Origin: JANNBN01 sp031430595
GTDB taxonomy: Bacteria > Actinomycetota > Acidimicrobiia > Acidimicrobiales > JANYDT01
DNA: 64,000 nt
NCBI GenBank assembly: GCA_031430595.1
Contig: JANPBU010000047.1
Coordinates: forward strand, 87,971 to 151,970
Direction of reading: 5' to 3'
Each line of letters starts with the position of its first letter. The stretch's first letter is position 1. Below the pieces are notes generated by a model. That model searched no databases. It saw only the letters and a program-made list of their open reading frames with translations, and was not told the DNA's origin. A program made the position numbers and the translations under genes. Of the stretch, positions 55,448-64,000 are shown one piece after another.

Positions 55448-57853
55448 TTAGTCACCAGTTGACAGGCAGGCCGGCAATGGTTCGATATGAACAATGGTGA
55501 GCGCCTTTGTGGGCCGGGTAAGCGAAACGAACAACGACCGAAGACCTTGCGGTGATTCGGCGACGATTCGTGCCGGCTCAACCACCACCACGCCATCGAA
55601 CTCAAGACCCTTGACAACTCGAACCGGAACCAACGTGATATTCGAACGACCTTCGCCATCGTCGAGTGCGACCTTGTGCGCGAACAACGCAGCTTCAACG
55701 CGATCGAACAGCGAATCGGGAACCAACACGCCGACGGTGCCATCGTCGACCGTTCGAACGATGCTGTCGAGGGCACGCACGACCAACTGGGCAATGTCGT
55801 CGGTCGATTCACCCCCAACAAATGTGGGACCGTAGCCAACCGATCGAACCGATTTTGGAACACTGAGTTGAGGAGCAGCCACTTCAAGCACTCTCGCTGC
55901 GACCGCCATAATCTCGGCTGGTGTCCGGTACCCGACGGTCAATTCCGCATGCCGAGCGTCGCGCTTCTTCGGTAAATGTTTCGCGACGTCGTCCCACGAA
56001 TCGGGGGCCCACATTCCTGTGGCCTGACCGATATCACCAACAATCGTCATAGAACCCGAAAGTGATCGACGCGTCAGCATACGAAGTTGCATCGGCGACA
56101 AATCTTGGGCCTCATCAACCACGATATGGCCGTATGTACGAAGATCATTATCGAGATTGATTTCTTTGTGGCCCGGCTGATCATGCAACGTGTGAGCGGT
56201 GGGTGGCAGAGGCCCAAGGTGCGTTGCCGCCTCGTCAAGTAGAGCAACGTCACCCGACGTCCACGGAACATCGTCGATCGAAGCACCCCGTGGCCGTTCA
56301 AGCAACGCCTGTTCCTGATCGGTGAGAATGTCTTTAGAAGCAGCGCGAATCAACGCCGCAGCACCAAAGAAATCGCGCAAGAGAACTTCTGGCGTGAGTA
56401 ATGGCCACATACGATCAACCGCAGCCTTGACGATTGGATCCGCCTTCATTGCTACGACAAAATCGTGATGCTGTACGCCACCGGTGCCATCGTCACGTAG
56501 ACGTCCGCTTCGCCCGAGAGCTTCACGATAACGGTGCCACAGCTTGTCGGTCAGCGCAATGACGAGTTGTTTGCGTGCCGCATTATGCAACCTATGCCCT
56601 CGACGAACGCCTTGAACCATCGCCGCCATTTCTTCAGGGGTCAATTTTAACTGCGTGATTCCGTAGGGGACCGACAGGGTTTCCTTGAGACCTCGCTCGC
56701 GGGTGGTGACCGCTTTGCTCATCACCGCAGCCATGCGAAGGTCTCCCTTCACCCTTGCCACCTCTGAGCTGTCACGAGCCACTACATCGATACCCGGAAG
56801 TAGATCGTCGACAGCTGCCAACGAAACCCCCGTGTCTCCGAGCGAAGGAAGCACCCGGGAGATATACCTCATAAACATACGGTTCGGCCCGACCACCAAA
56901 ACCCCTTGGCGTTCAAGCGGGAATCGATGCGCATACAAAAGATAGGAAGCACGGTGCAGGGCTACGGCCGTCTTGCCGGTTCCGGGGCCGCCCTGAACAA
57001 TAAGTACACCGTTCATATCTGAGCGGATGATCTCGTCTTGCTCAACTTGGATGGTTCCGACGATGTCACGCATGTGCGCGCCTCTGGCTCGACCCAGAGC
57101 AGCAAGAAGCGCACCGCTACCGACGAGCGTCGAATCATCTTGTTCCAGCATGTCGACCGAGAAAACCTCGTCATCAATAGCAACTAAAGAATCTTGTTTG
57201 GTGGTGATGTGACGTCGGCGGACCAGGCCCAACGGGCTACGTCCGGTCGCTCGATAAAATGACTCGGAAATCGGTGCACGCCAGTCAACCACGATTGGGT
57301 TTTGCTCGTCATCACTGATGGGAATACGCCCAATATGAAACCGTTCACCGTCGAGTCGGTCAATACGGCCGAAGATAAGTGACTCGGTCCCGAGTTGCAG
57401 TTTCGCCAATCGTTCGGCAGAACGTTCGCCCATAACATCACGTTCGAACCGCGCCTGGTGTGTTCCACCCGCTTCCGAAATCACATTCGAGGTGATTGAT
57501 CGAGCGGCAGCCCGCATGGCATCCAAGCGGGAGTAGGCCAGTGTGAGGTATCCCTGTTCAATATCGAATTCGTTATGGGCTGACGCGGCTACATCAAAAG
57601 AAGCTTCTCGTGGCTGATTCTCCGCATCGGAAGCGGTTTCGGCCACCACGATCGGAGTCGGTGGAGTCGGGTTCGGTGTAGCCACGATCGGCATGGGTGT
57701 CGTCGGGATCGAAAGTTCATCCCAAGACAGATCGAGCTGCCCTTGGCCGAAGACACCTGCCGATTTGATATCACCTGAAGACGGAGACTGATGCGGACCC
57801 ACGAAACTTCCTTGGCATCGAGCGAAGAACACACCCTGATTGGGGATGATCAA
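55448..57853 (-). CDS. HelD/HelR-type UvrD-like ATPase
   Basis: 801 aa from ATG 57853; ATG 57694 would drop a proline-rich 53-residue leader. N-terminal HelD domain EFDIEQGYLTLAYSRLDAMRA (95-115), VDWRAPISESFYRA, Walker A GGPGTGKT (288-295), Walker B IVVDEAQDLSPMQLR, VGYRTPAEIM and the superfamily-1 end VRVVKGLEFDGVVVVEPA ... LFVSLTRPTKAL. Such proteins free stalled RNA polymerase and can protect it from rifampicin. Possibly under the neighbouring LacI regulator through 57863-57878. Confidence 0.85.
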   Translation of the reverse strand: MIIPNQGVFFARCQGSFVGPHQSPSSGDIKSAGVFGQGQLDLSWDELSIPTTPMPIVATPNPTPPTPIVVAETASDAENQPREASFDVAASAHNEFDIEQGYLTLAYSRLDAMRAAARSITSNVISEAGGTHQARFERDVMGERSAERLAKLQLGTESLIFGRIDRLDGERFHIGRIPISDDEQNPIVVDWRAPISESFYRATGRSPLGLVRRRHITTKQDSLVAIDDEVFSVDMLEQDDSTLVGSGALLAALGRARGAHMRDIVGTIQVEQDEIIRSDMNGVLIVQGGPGTGKTAVALHRASYLLYAHRFPLERQGVLVVGPNRMFMRYISRVLPSLGDTGVSLAAVDDLLPGIDVVARDSSEVARVKGDLRMAAVMSKAVTTRERGLKETLSVPYGITQLKLTPEEMAAMVQGVRRGHRLHNAARKQLVIALTDKLWHRYREALGRSGRLRDDGTGGVQHHDFVVAMKADPIVKAAVDRMWPLLTPEVLLRDFFGAAALIRAASKDILTDQEQALLERPRGASIDDVPWTSGDVALLDEAATHLGPLPPTAHTLHDQPGHKEINLDNDLRTYGHIVVDEAQDLSPMQLRMLTRRSLSGSMTIVGDIGQATGMWAPDSWDDVAKHLPKKRDARHAELTVGYRTPAEIMAVAARVLEVAAPQLSVPKSVRSVGYGPTFVGGESTDDIAQLVVRALDSIVRTVDDGTVGVLVPDSLFDRVEAALFAHKVALDDGEGRSNITLVPVRVVKGLEFDGVVVVEPARIVAESPQGLRSLFVSLTRPTKALTIVHIEPLPACLSTGD

Positions 57854-57862
57854 CCATAGTCG

Positions 57863-57878
57863 TCGGCAACGTTGTTAA
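57863..57878. promoter_or_regulatory. Candidate second LacI operator before helD
   Basis: TCGGCAACGTTGTTAA matches the palindrome at 55011-55026 at 13 of 16 positions, including CAACGTTGT. It fills the 30-bp gap between the MFS stop and the helD start. Confidence 0.4.
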
Positions 57879-57883
57879 CTGGA

Positions 57884-59080
57884 TCAAGCAGAAATTTGCT
57901 GCACAGACGACTTTGTTGAAGCAACAGTTGAAGCAACATTGGAAATCACCAGTAGTGCAACGGCGGTAGCGATCACCACCGCGAAAGCCACCCGTAGGTT
58001 CACTGCGTCGGCTATGGCCCCAATAATAAACGGCCCGACCATAAATCCGGACCGCTGACCAACCGCCATGGCAGCCAGCCCAGCACCAGAAGTAACCCCG
58101 GGAAGCCGAGCAGCTCGGTCGTAGAGTTGCGGAAAGAGCACCGAAACGCCAAGCCCCCAAATGGCAAAGCCCACAAGTGCAACGACAAGCCCAGGCGAAA
58201 GAACCACCACACCAACCCCAACCGAAGTGAGTACGAGGGCCCCTGACAGCACACGCGGTGCCCCAAACCATTCAATGGCATGGTCGCCACTCAGGCGCCC
58301 AACGGTCATTGCTATCGCGAACGCTACGGTTCCGAGCCCCTTGTACTTCGCATGCAGAATGTCGTTCAGAAAAACGGTGCTCCAGTCGTTCGACGTTCCT
58401 TCCACGAAGGCAGCTCCGACTGCGGCTACAGCGATAAAGACCGCTATTCGCTGTAGCCCTACACGAGTCGGCTGTGACCCTGTCGTTTGCGTTGGTGTAG
58501 CGAAGGTGTTTGGTTCATCGGAAATCAGCCAACCTTGAACGCTCCAAAGCGTGGCCAACATCGCGATTGCGACCCCTGTGAAATGCGGCACTAAGCCAAG
58601 GTTGATTCCGGAAGCGAATGAGCCAAATATTGCCCCCAAAAGAAACCCGATGCTCCAAGCGCCGTGCAGCCTGTTCATGATGAGTCGGCCGAGGCGATCT
58701 TGTACGACGACACCTTGAGAGTTCATCGCCATGTCAGTCACGATGTCGGCAAGGCCGAAGAGGGTCAGTACGAGAAGCAATACCCAGGCTGATGGGGCGA
58801 GCGCAATCAATGGGATGGTGAGCGGCACAATCGATGCACCGACCAGCACACACCGTTTGCTGCCGAAGCGGTCGAGGAGGCGAGCCACGAAGAAGGAGCC
58901 AAAGAGTCCACCGAATCCTGCACCAAGTAGGGCGGTACCGAGCAGGGCGTTCGATGCACCAATTCCGTCACGAACCTCGGCGATACGAGGAAGAAAATTT
59001 GCATACGCCGACCCGTTCACGAAGAACAGCGCTGCGACAGCCAGGGCTGATCGGTTGTTACTTGGCACTTTTGACTCCAC
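57884..59080 (-). CDS. MFS transporter
   Basis: 398 aa, 12 likely membrane spans with the family loop RLLDRFGSKRCVLVG between spans 2 and 3. Resembles the YbjJ/fucose-permease-like MFS group. Cargo unknown. Divergent from the ABC exporter across 68 bp. Confidence 0.85.
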   Translation of the reverse strand: MESKVPSNNRSALAVAALFFVNGSAYANFLPRIAEVRDGIGASNALLGTALLGAGFGGLFGSFFVARLLDRFGSKRCVLVGASIVPLTIPLIALAPSAWVLLLVLTLFGLADIVTDMAMNSQGVVVQDRLGRLIMNRLHGAWSIGFLLGAIFGSFASGINLGLVPHFTGVAIAMLATLWSVQGWLISDEPNTFATPTQTTGSQPTRVGLQRIAVFIAVAAVGAAFVEGTSNDWSTVFLNDILHAKYKGLGTVAFAIAMTVGRLSGDHAIEWFGAPRVLSGALVLTSVGVGVVVLSPGLVVALVGFAIWGLGVSVLFPQLYDRAARLPGVTSGAGLAAMAVGQRSGFMVGPFIIGAIADAVNLRVAFAVVIATAVALLVISNVASTVASTKSSVQQISA

Positions 59081-59148
59081 TTACTGCGATTTCAACTTGC
59101 GGCGATCTCCACGAATAGCGATCTCAGATGTGACAGCCTACGGACAAG

Positions 59149-60999
59149 ATGTTCATGCACCCACCAATGAGGCCCGAAGGGGCCACCACCCGCAAAATTG
59201 ACCGAGCTACCCTGAAGCGAGCTTGGGGCTTCGGCCGCCCCTACAAACGCCACCTCACCATCTACTTGGGGGTGACTGTAATCGGAACCATTTTGGGAGT
59301 GCTTCCAGCGTTTCTCTTTCGATCAATCATTGACACTGCCATTCCGCAAAAAGATCGGGGGCAGGTCACAACGATTATTATTGGCCTGCTCGCCATCGCA
59401 ACTATTAATGCGGGTCTGAGCTTGGTTGCCCGCCTCAGTGGTTCACAAATGGGTGAGGGGCTCATTCGAGACATTCGAATTTCGTTGTTTGGCCACGTGA
59501 TGAAGATGCCGTTGCCCTTCTTTACCCGTACCCAGACCGGGGCCCTGATGAGTCGCCTCAATAACGATGTGGTTGGTGCGCAACAAGCGTTCACGTTTGT
59601 ATTGCGTTCAACGGTGACCGATGTACTGACCGTCACCATGACAATTGTTGCGATGCTCAAACTCAATTGGGTGATCACCGTGATGTCGCTCGTCATTGTT
59701 CCGCCATTGGTCATCATCAGCCGACGGGTAGGCAAAGTGCAAGAAAAAGCAGCCCGCGAACAAATGAAACTGAACGCCGAAATGAACACAACCATGACCG
59801 AGCGGTTCAATGTTGCGGGCGCTCTCTTGGTGATGTTGTTCGGTCGTCGAAAGGAAGAGCATCGAAGGTTTTCTGAAACGGCAACCAAAGTTGCAGCAAT
59901 CGGTGTTCGAAGAGCGATCACCGGAATGACACTCACCATTGGGCTTCCACTGCTCGGAACGTTTGGTGTCGCTGCGGTGTACTGGTGGGGCTCACGTCAG
60001 GTGATGGCAGGCGCGCTTACGGTTGGAACCATGGTTGCGATGGCGACGCTTGTGCAGCGTTTGTATGGTCCGCTGACTGACTTAGCGAGTGCCAGGGTTG
60101 ATTTTGTGACGGCATTCGTGTCGTTTGATCGGATTTTCGAAGTACTCGATGCCGCCCCGAAGATTGCCGATGCAACAAATGCTGTTGAACTCGAACCGCT
60201 TGGTTCAGGGGCAACCATTTCGTTCGATCATGTTGGTTTCGCGTACCCCGATGACGTCTCGGTTCCTTCGCTAGAGGCTGCCGGCACCACAAGCAATTCA
60301 TCACCAATCACGATCTTGACGGACGTTTCGTTTGTGGCCGCACCAGGAACTTTGACTGCGATCGTCGGCCCGAGCGGCGCTGGCAAAAGTACGATTGCTT
60401 CGCTCATCAGTCGGCTTTACGACGTCAACAGCGGGTCTGTTTCGATTGATGGCCAAGATGTACGTGCGCTTACTCTCGATTCGGTTCGAGGGTCGGTCGG
60501 TGTTGTTTCTCAAGATGCTCACATGTTCCATGTTTCAATCGGTGAAAACCTTCGGTACGCGAAACCAGAAGCTACCGACGAAGAAGTGGTCGCAGCGGCA
60601 AAGGCCGCACGAATTCACGACATGATTTCGTCGCTACCTGAGGGTTACCGCACCATCGTCGGCGAACGCGGTTATCGACTTTCTGGAGGCGAAAAGCAGC
60701 GATTGGCTATCGCTCGGGTGCTACTTAAAGCACCACGCATCGTGATACTCGACGAAGCGACAGCCCATCTTGATTCCGAAACCGAGATCCTTGTTCAGGA
60801 GGCCTTGGCAGTCGCCCTTGCGGGTCGAACGACCATTGCCATTGCCCACCGTCTAGCGACCATTCAGGCCGCAGACCAAATACTTGTTGTTGAGGCTGGG
60901 CGTATCGTGGAACGAGGTACACATAGCGAACTTGTTTCAGCCGGTGGCTTATATTCGAACCTCACCGACGCCCAAGAACTAGGTGTATTGGCTGGCTGA
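59149..60999 (+). CDS. ABC exporter, fused membrane and ATPase domains
   Basis: 616 aa. Six membrane spans in the first 320 residues; ATPase with Walker A GPSGAGKST (407-415), SQDAHMF (Q-loop), LSGGEKQR (511-518), RIVILDEATAHLD (Walker B) and AIAHRL (H-loop). Homodimeric or paired lipid/drug exporter; an insert TTSNSS near residue 380 is non-canonical. Confidence 0.9.
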   Translation: MFMHPPMRPEGATTRKIDRATLKRAWGFGRPYKRHLTIYLGVTVIGTILGVLPAFLFRSIIDTAIPQKDRGQVTTIIIGLLAIATINAGLSLVARLSGSQMGEGLIRDIRISLFGHVMKMPLPFFTRTQTGALMSRLNNDVVGAQQAFTFVLRSTVTDVLTVTMTIVAMLKLNWVITVMSLVIVPPLVIISRRVGKVQEKAAREQMKLNAEMNTTMTERFNVAGALLVMLFGRRKEEHRRFSETATKVAAIGVRRAITGMTLTIGLPLLGTFGVAAVYWWGSRQVMAGALTVGTMVAMATLVQRLYGPLTDLASARVDFVTAFVSFDRIFEVLDAAPKIADATNAVELEPLGSGATISFDHVGFAYPDDVSVPSLEAAGTTSNSSPITILTDVSFVAAPGTLTAIVGPSGAGKSTIASLISRLYDVNSGSVSIDGQDVRALTLDSVRGSVGVVSQDAHMFHVSIGENLRYAKPEATDEEVVAAAKAARIHDMISSLPEGYRTIVGERGYRLSGGEKQRLAIARVLLKAPRIVILDEATAHLDSETEILVQEALAVALAGRTTIAIAHRLATIQAADQILVVEAGRIVERGTHSELVSAGGLYSNLTDAQELGVLAG

Positions 61000-61032
61000 A
61001 CAACCTCGCTGAATATTGCGGCTGTACAACGG

Positions 61033-61049
61033 CGGGCGGGTGGGCCCGG
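61033..61049. terminator. Possible bidirectional terminator
   Basis: CGGGC-GGGTGG-GCCCG stem then GTTATTTC on the plus strand, between the convergent ABC exporter and Gfo/Idh/MocA genes. T-run weak. Confidence 0.3.
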
Positions 61050-61054
61050 TTATT

Positions 61055-62134
61055 TCACCACTGTGACCGGGCGGTGTCGAGCACACGCATCACTTCAACG
61101 CTCGCCGTCGGGGTCATCCGCTCGACAATTTTTGATCCGTCGTTCATAGCCTGTACAACTGCCAAGATTTGGTGAGCGTAACCCGCACCCATCGCGGCAA
61201 CGTTTTGCATCTTCACTTGGTTCATGCCGGCTTTTGTTAAACCCTTGGCAGCTTCGAAGAACCGCAACCCTTTCGGGTTCGCCCGCACCTTTGCCACCAT
61301 CGGGCTATCCAAAGTTGCGGCTTGAGCCGCGCCGCCAGTTGCCTGGGCAGCCGCTGGCATCATTGAAAACCTTTCGGTTGCAAAGAATGGTTCGGGCAAA
61401 ACAATCGTTGCCTTCGTACCCTTTACGATGCCCTGATTGAGGCCACGACCTACCAACGATGCCGAAATCGTGGACCTCACACCGTTTCCGTGGGTCATAA
61501 CTACCGATACGTCTTCGTCGACACCACTCGGCCCGACTGTTGCACGACTGTAGATTTCGGTTGGTACACCGAACAGGTCGAGCGCAAGGGACACCCCATA
61601 CACACCACGGTCAAGTAGTGCCCCACCCCCCGGAAGTTGAAAGAGGTGGTGTTGGGTATTTGGTATTAGCGCATACGAAAAATCGGCGTCAAAGGTTCGA
61701 ACGTCGCCCAGATCACCGGCAGCAATTCTTTTGCGAATCTCAGCGATCGACGGAAGGAATCGTGACCACATTGCTTCCATACAGAACTGATTCGTTTCGA
61801 TGGCAACTTCAACAATCGATTTGGCTTCGATTTCGTTAAGCGCGAATGGCTTCTCAATCAGCACGGCTTTTCCGGCTCGCATCGCCCTGATTGCCTGATC
61901 GACATGAAGGGCTGGCGGGGTTGCGATGTATACAACGTCGACGTCATCACGTGCGATGAGTGGGTCGAACGAATCAACTACATGCGCGCTGTGTAGTGTC
62001 GCCAACCGAGACGCCGATTGACGAGATCGTGCAGCAACGGCGCTCAGTCGAGCTCCATCGACCAGCGAAAGGTCGGCTGCCATCTGATGGGCAACGGTTC
62101 CGGCTCCAACGAATCCGAACCTAACTTCGTTCAT
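61055..62134 (-). CDS. Gfo/Idh/MocA-family oxidoreductase
   Basis: 359 aa. FGFVGAGTVAHQMAADL at 6-22, IEKPFALNE, and DRGVYGVSLALDLFG in the C-terminal domain. Trans-dihydrodiol/sugar dehydrogenase-like. Second gene of a pair with the next upstream gene (30-bp gap). Confidence 0.87.
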   Translation of the reverse strand: MNEVRFGFVGAGTVAHQMAADLSLVDGARLSAVAARSRQSASRLATLHSAHVVDSFDPLIARDDVDVVYIATPPALHVDQAIRAMRAGKAVLIEKPFALNEIEAKSIVEVAIETNQFCMEAMWSRFLPSIAEIRKRIAAGDLGDVRTFDADFSYALIPNTQHHLFQLPGGGALLDRGVYGVSLALDLFGVPTEIYSRATVGPSGVDEDVSVVMTHGNGVRSTISASLVGRGLNQGIVKGTKATIVLPEPFFATERFSMMPAAAQATGGAAQAATLDSPMVAKVRANPKGLRFFEAAKGLTKAGMNQVKMQNVAAMGAGYAHQILAVVQAMNDGSKIVERMTPTASVEVMRVLDTARSQW

Positions 62135-62164
62135 ACTTTTCTCCTCATTGGTTCGCGAACGCTT

Positions 62165-63283
62165 CTACTTAGCCCAAGGCATCGGGGCGATCGGATCGAA
62201 TCGCGACGTGATGGGCGTGGTCAGACCTGCCGGACCAGCGTGATGCATCGCTAGAACCAGTTCGTTGACGTGCAACGAGTACCGGGCCGAGAGACGATTT
62301 GGCCGACCTTCCTTGATCGACGAGACAAGTTCGTTTATGCCTCGCGAGAAGTCCATTTGCTGGGCCCCGGGGTAGTCATATTTGACCTTTTCGCCTGCGA
62401 GTTTTACTGGCAGTTTTGGGCTGGAAAAACGACGGCGACGAATATTGAACCGACGAACCACGCTCACCGGTGAGCTGTAATCCCAACAGTCTTCAGTTGC
62501 CAACACGCCGTTGTCACCAAACACCCGAAGCGTTCGATCATGATCTGGCAACATCGAGCAGGTAACTCGGGCTACGACACCTGATTCGAATTGAATGACT
62601 GCCACAGAAAAGTCTGCGGCGTTGGCAACAAGTGGTTGAGGTGTTCGTTTATCTTCGACCAGCGTCGTTGACATGGCCGTCACGTTGACTGCTGGACCGA
62701 AGAATGCGGGTAGCCAGCTCACGTAGTACCCGGCGTGTTCGAGTGTGAGGCCGGTCTCAAATTCGTTCTTCCACGGCCATTGGATGCCAATGGTCGACAC
62801 CCAACCCTCGTAGCGCATTTGCCACAGATCACCATCGTCGAGGTTTGCGTAGACCGCACGAATGCGTCCAACTCGTTGGCGACGGATTTCACGCCAAAGT
62901 GTTTGTGCTGACTCACCGAGCAGACTGCAGGGCGCCCCGGAGAGTTGCAAGCCCTTTTCCTCAGCAAGATCGACTAAGGCGTGCACTTCCTCCATGTTCA
63001 TTCCGAGAGGCTTTTCGCTATAGACGTGCTTACCGGCAAGCAATGCGAGCCGAGAAATCTCGAAGTGGCTTTGCGGGTTCGTGAGGTTGACAACGACCTC
63101 AACACTGTCGCCGAGTAACTCCTCGTACGACGAGTAGCGCCGCAAACCGTAGGCATTGGCAAAGAATTCGAGGGCAGCAGGGTTGTTGTCCCAGACACCG
63201 GTCAGCGTTAGGTTCGGGTAGCGCTTAAGCGTGGTGAAGTAATAGTCGGCAACAAAACCTGTGCCGACGAAGGCAATACGCAC
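62165..63283 (-). CDS. Gfo/Idh/MocA-family oxidoreductase
   Basis: 372 aa from GTG 63283, behind a GGAG ribosome site 7 bp away; the frame extends to 63340 but lacks family features there. VRIAFVGTGFVADYY start, YSEKPLGMNMEE, and a C-terminal domain with DCWDYSSPVS. Only moderately similar to its operon partner. Substrate unknown, likely a sugar or inositol derivative. Confidence 0.87.
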   Translation of the reverse strand: MRIAFVGTGFVADYYFTTLKRYPNLTLTGVWDNNPAALEFFANAYGLRRYSSYEELLGDSVEVVVNLTNPQSHFEISRLALLAGKHVYSEKPLGMNMEEVHALVDLAEEKGLQLSGAPCSLLGESAQTLWREIRRQRVGRIRAVYANLDDGDLWQMRYEGWVSTIGIQWPWKNEFETGLTLEHAGYYVSWLPAFFGPAVNVTAMSTTLVEDKRTPQPLVANAADFSVAVIQFESGVVARVTCSMLPDHDRTLRVFGDNGVLATEDCWDYSSPVSVVRRFNIRRRRFSSPKLPVKLAGEKVKYDYPGAQQMDFSRGINELVSSIKEGRPNRLSARYSLHVNELVLAMHHAGPAGLTTPITSRFDPIAPMPWAK

Positions 63284-63513
63284 AAAAATCTCCTGCGTGG
63301 GATAAACACGCCGCTCTGAAGGACTGTCAACGTACCTCAACCATGGGGAATGGGTGCGGAAAAGGTACAGATTTAGTCCGATTGATTCTGTTTGTTAAGA
63401 GTGAAAGAGTTCTCGGCAGAATGGGTAAGGGCCTTGAGTTACTGCGCGAATCTGGTCCTTTGTTAAGGGACTAACTCCGCGCAGTGTTGCGGCTACGCTG
63501 CTTCCGCTGTCCT

Positions 63514-63587
63514 GCGGGTGTAGTTCAGAGGTAGAACATCAGCTTCCCAAGCTGAGAATGCGAGTCCGATTCTCGTCATCCGCTCCA
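63514..63587 (+). tRNA. tRNA-Gly (anticodon CCC)
   Basis: 74 nt including an encoded CCA (63585-63587). Acceptor stem GCGGGTG / CATCCGC, D-arm GTTCAGAGGTAGAAC, anticodon stem TCAGC / GCTGA around loop TTCCCAA, T-arm CGAGTCCGATTCTCG. Decodes GGG. Confidence 0.95.
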
Positions 63588-63736
63588 CCTGATTATGCAG
63601 TGTTTCCCCTGGTAAAAGCCTATTTCTGACCTCGTCTCCGTTGGCGGCAAGTGTCCGCCGGATGCCTCCAATGACCGCTGTTCTCCTGTGCTTGTTGCAC
63701 GGATGTTGCACGAGATCGGCTCAACAGGGAGCTGAT

Positions 63737-63955
63737 TCAGGCCTGTGTGGCCACCACGGGCCGAGTGATCCGGTCGATCTGAGCCGCGAGCACTCCATCT
63801 CGACCCTGTGCAACATGCTGGTAGATCATTGCCGCATCCGGCGATGCATGGCCGAGGCGAGCCTGAATCTCCTTGATCGTTCCGCCGGCAAGCGCTGTCA
63901 GTGTTCCGGCAAGGTGCCGAAGACCTCGGCCGAACGGTTGTTGGGGACTATTTGC
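63737..63955 (-). pseudogene. Tyrosine recombinase (phage integrase) C-terminal remnant
   Basis: 72 codons bounded upstream by an in-frame TAG (63956-63958). Reads GLRHLAGTL (R-H-x-x motif region), IKEIQARLGHASPDAAMIYQHVAQGRD: catalytic His and the nucleophile Tyr of the family, ending RPVVATQA. The N-terminal and core-binding domains are missing. It lies 150 bp from the tRNA-Gly 3' end, the classic place for such an integrase. Likely not active alone. Confidence 0.8.
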
Positions 63956-64000
63956 CTATCGGTCGGCCACGATCACGTTCATCAACGCCTCCGACAGTGT
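63956..64000 (-). other. C-terminal end of an open frame running off the window
   Basis: Reads TLSEALMNVIVADR then TAG. In frame with the integrase remnant but not like integrase sequence; could be the end of an inserted transposase or a decayed part of the integrase. Not identifiable from 14 residues. Confidence 0.25.

Noticed and set aside
63341..63513. Structured RNA before tRNA-Gly
   Set aside because: An 8-bp inverted repeat (ACTGCGCG / CGCGCAGT) exists but the surrounding fold is weak and matches no known class.

Overview
The window reads as one contig of an actinobacterial chromosome, most likely from the class Acidimicrobiia and perhaps an aquatic lineage with moderate GC. Evidence seen: the order rplM-rpsI-glmM ... 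acpS-nnr-alr ... tsaE-tsaB-rimI-tsaD ... groES-groEL resembles the syntenic block of Mycobacterium and relatives; there is a menaquinone (menE, menF, menB, menD, menH) cluster, a CIRCE/HrcA-type groES operator, an F420/PPOX-family protein, a HelD-type RNA polymerase ATPase and GTG/TTG starts. The taxonomic placement is inference; no rRNA gene is present.

Layout. (1) 1-699: N-terminus of a membrane Fe-S reductase. (2) 0.8-19.8 kb: a surface-polysaccharide locus. A minus-strand operon holds two paralogous GT2 enzymes, a GH74/BNR-like lipoprotein and a GMC oxidoreductase. A plus-strand operon holds a flippase, GT2, O-antigen-ligase/polymerase-like protein, GT4, a Wzz/BY-kinase-like co-polymerase with a broken P-loop, and another GT4. 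NDP-sugar-type SDR and Gfo/Idh/MocA enzymes follow. (3) 19.8-22.0 kb: Nudix hydrolase, then a small graveyard of toxin genes (MazF/PemK remnant and a Fic gene that has lost its catalytic core). (4) 22.1-28.5 kb: menaquinone genes. (5) 28.5-34.8 kb: acyltransferase, exported proteins, groES-groEL with CIRCE and terminators. (6) 34.9-51.2 kb: the conserved housekeeping block, interrupted by an inverted PAP2 gene and by a 5.4-kb accessory cassette holding a frameshifted giant exported protein and an unknown gene. (7) 51.4-63.3 kb: NagZ-like hydrolase, M50 protease, LacI regulator with a palindromic operator, PPOX protein, HelD, MFS and ABC exporters, two Gfo/Idh/MocA enzymes. (8) 63.5-64.0 kb: tRNA-Gly(CCC) followed by a tyrosine-recombinase remnant, i.e. 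the edge of a tRNA-integrated element running off the window.

The most unusual signal is a family of four 42-bp near-perfect palindromes (14-nt arms, 14-nt loop) at 30613, 31682, 43397 and 48779. They occur as two same-orientation pairs. Each pair brackets accessory cargo: an AbiEi/DUF559-like gene, and the giant exported protein plus its partner. In both cassettes the last codons of the cargo lie inside one repeat. This may be an undescribed cassette-type element, or a REP-like terminator family that happens to sit at gene ends.
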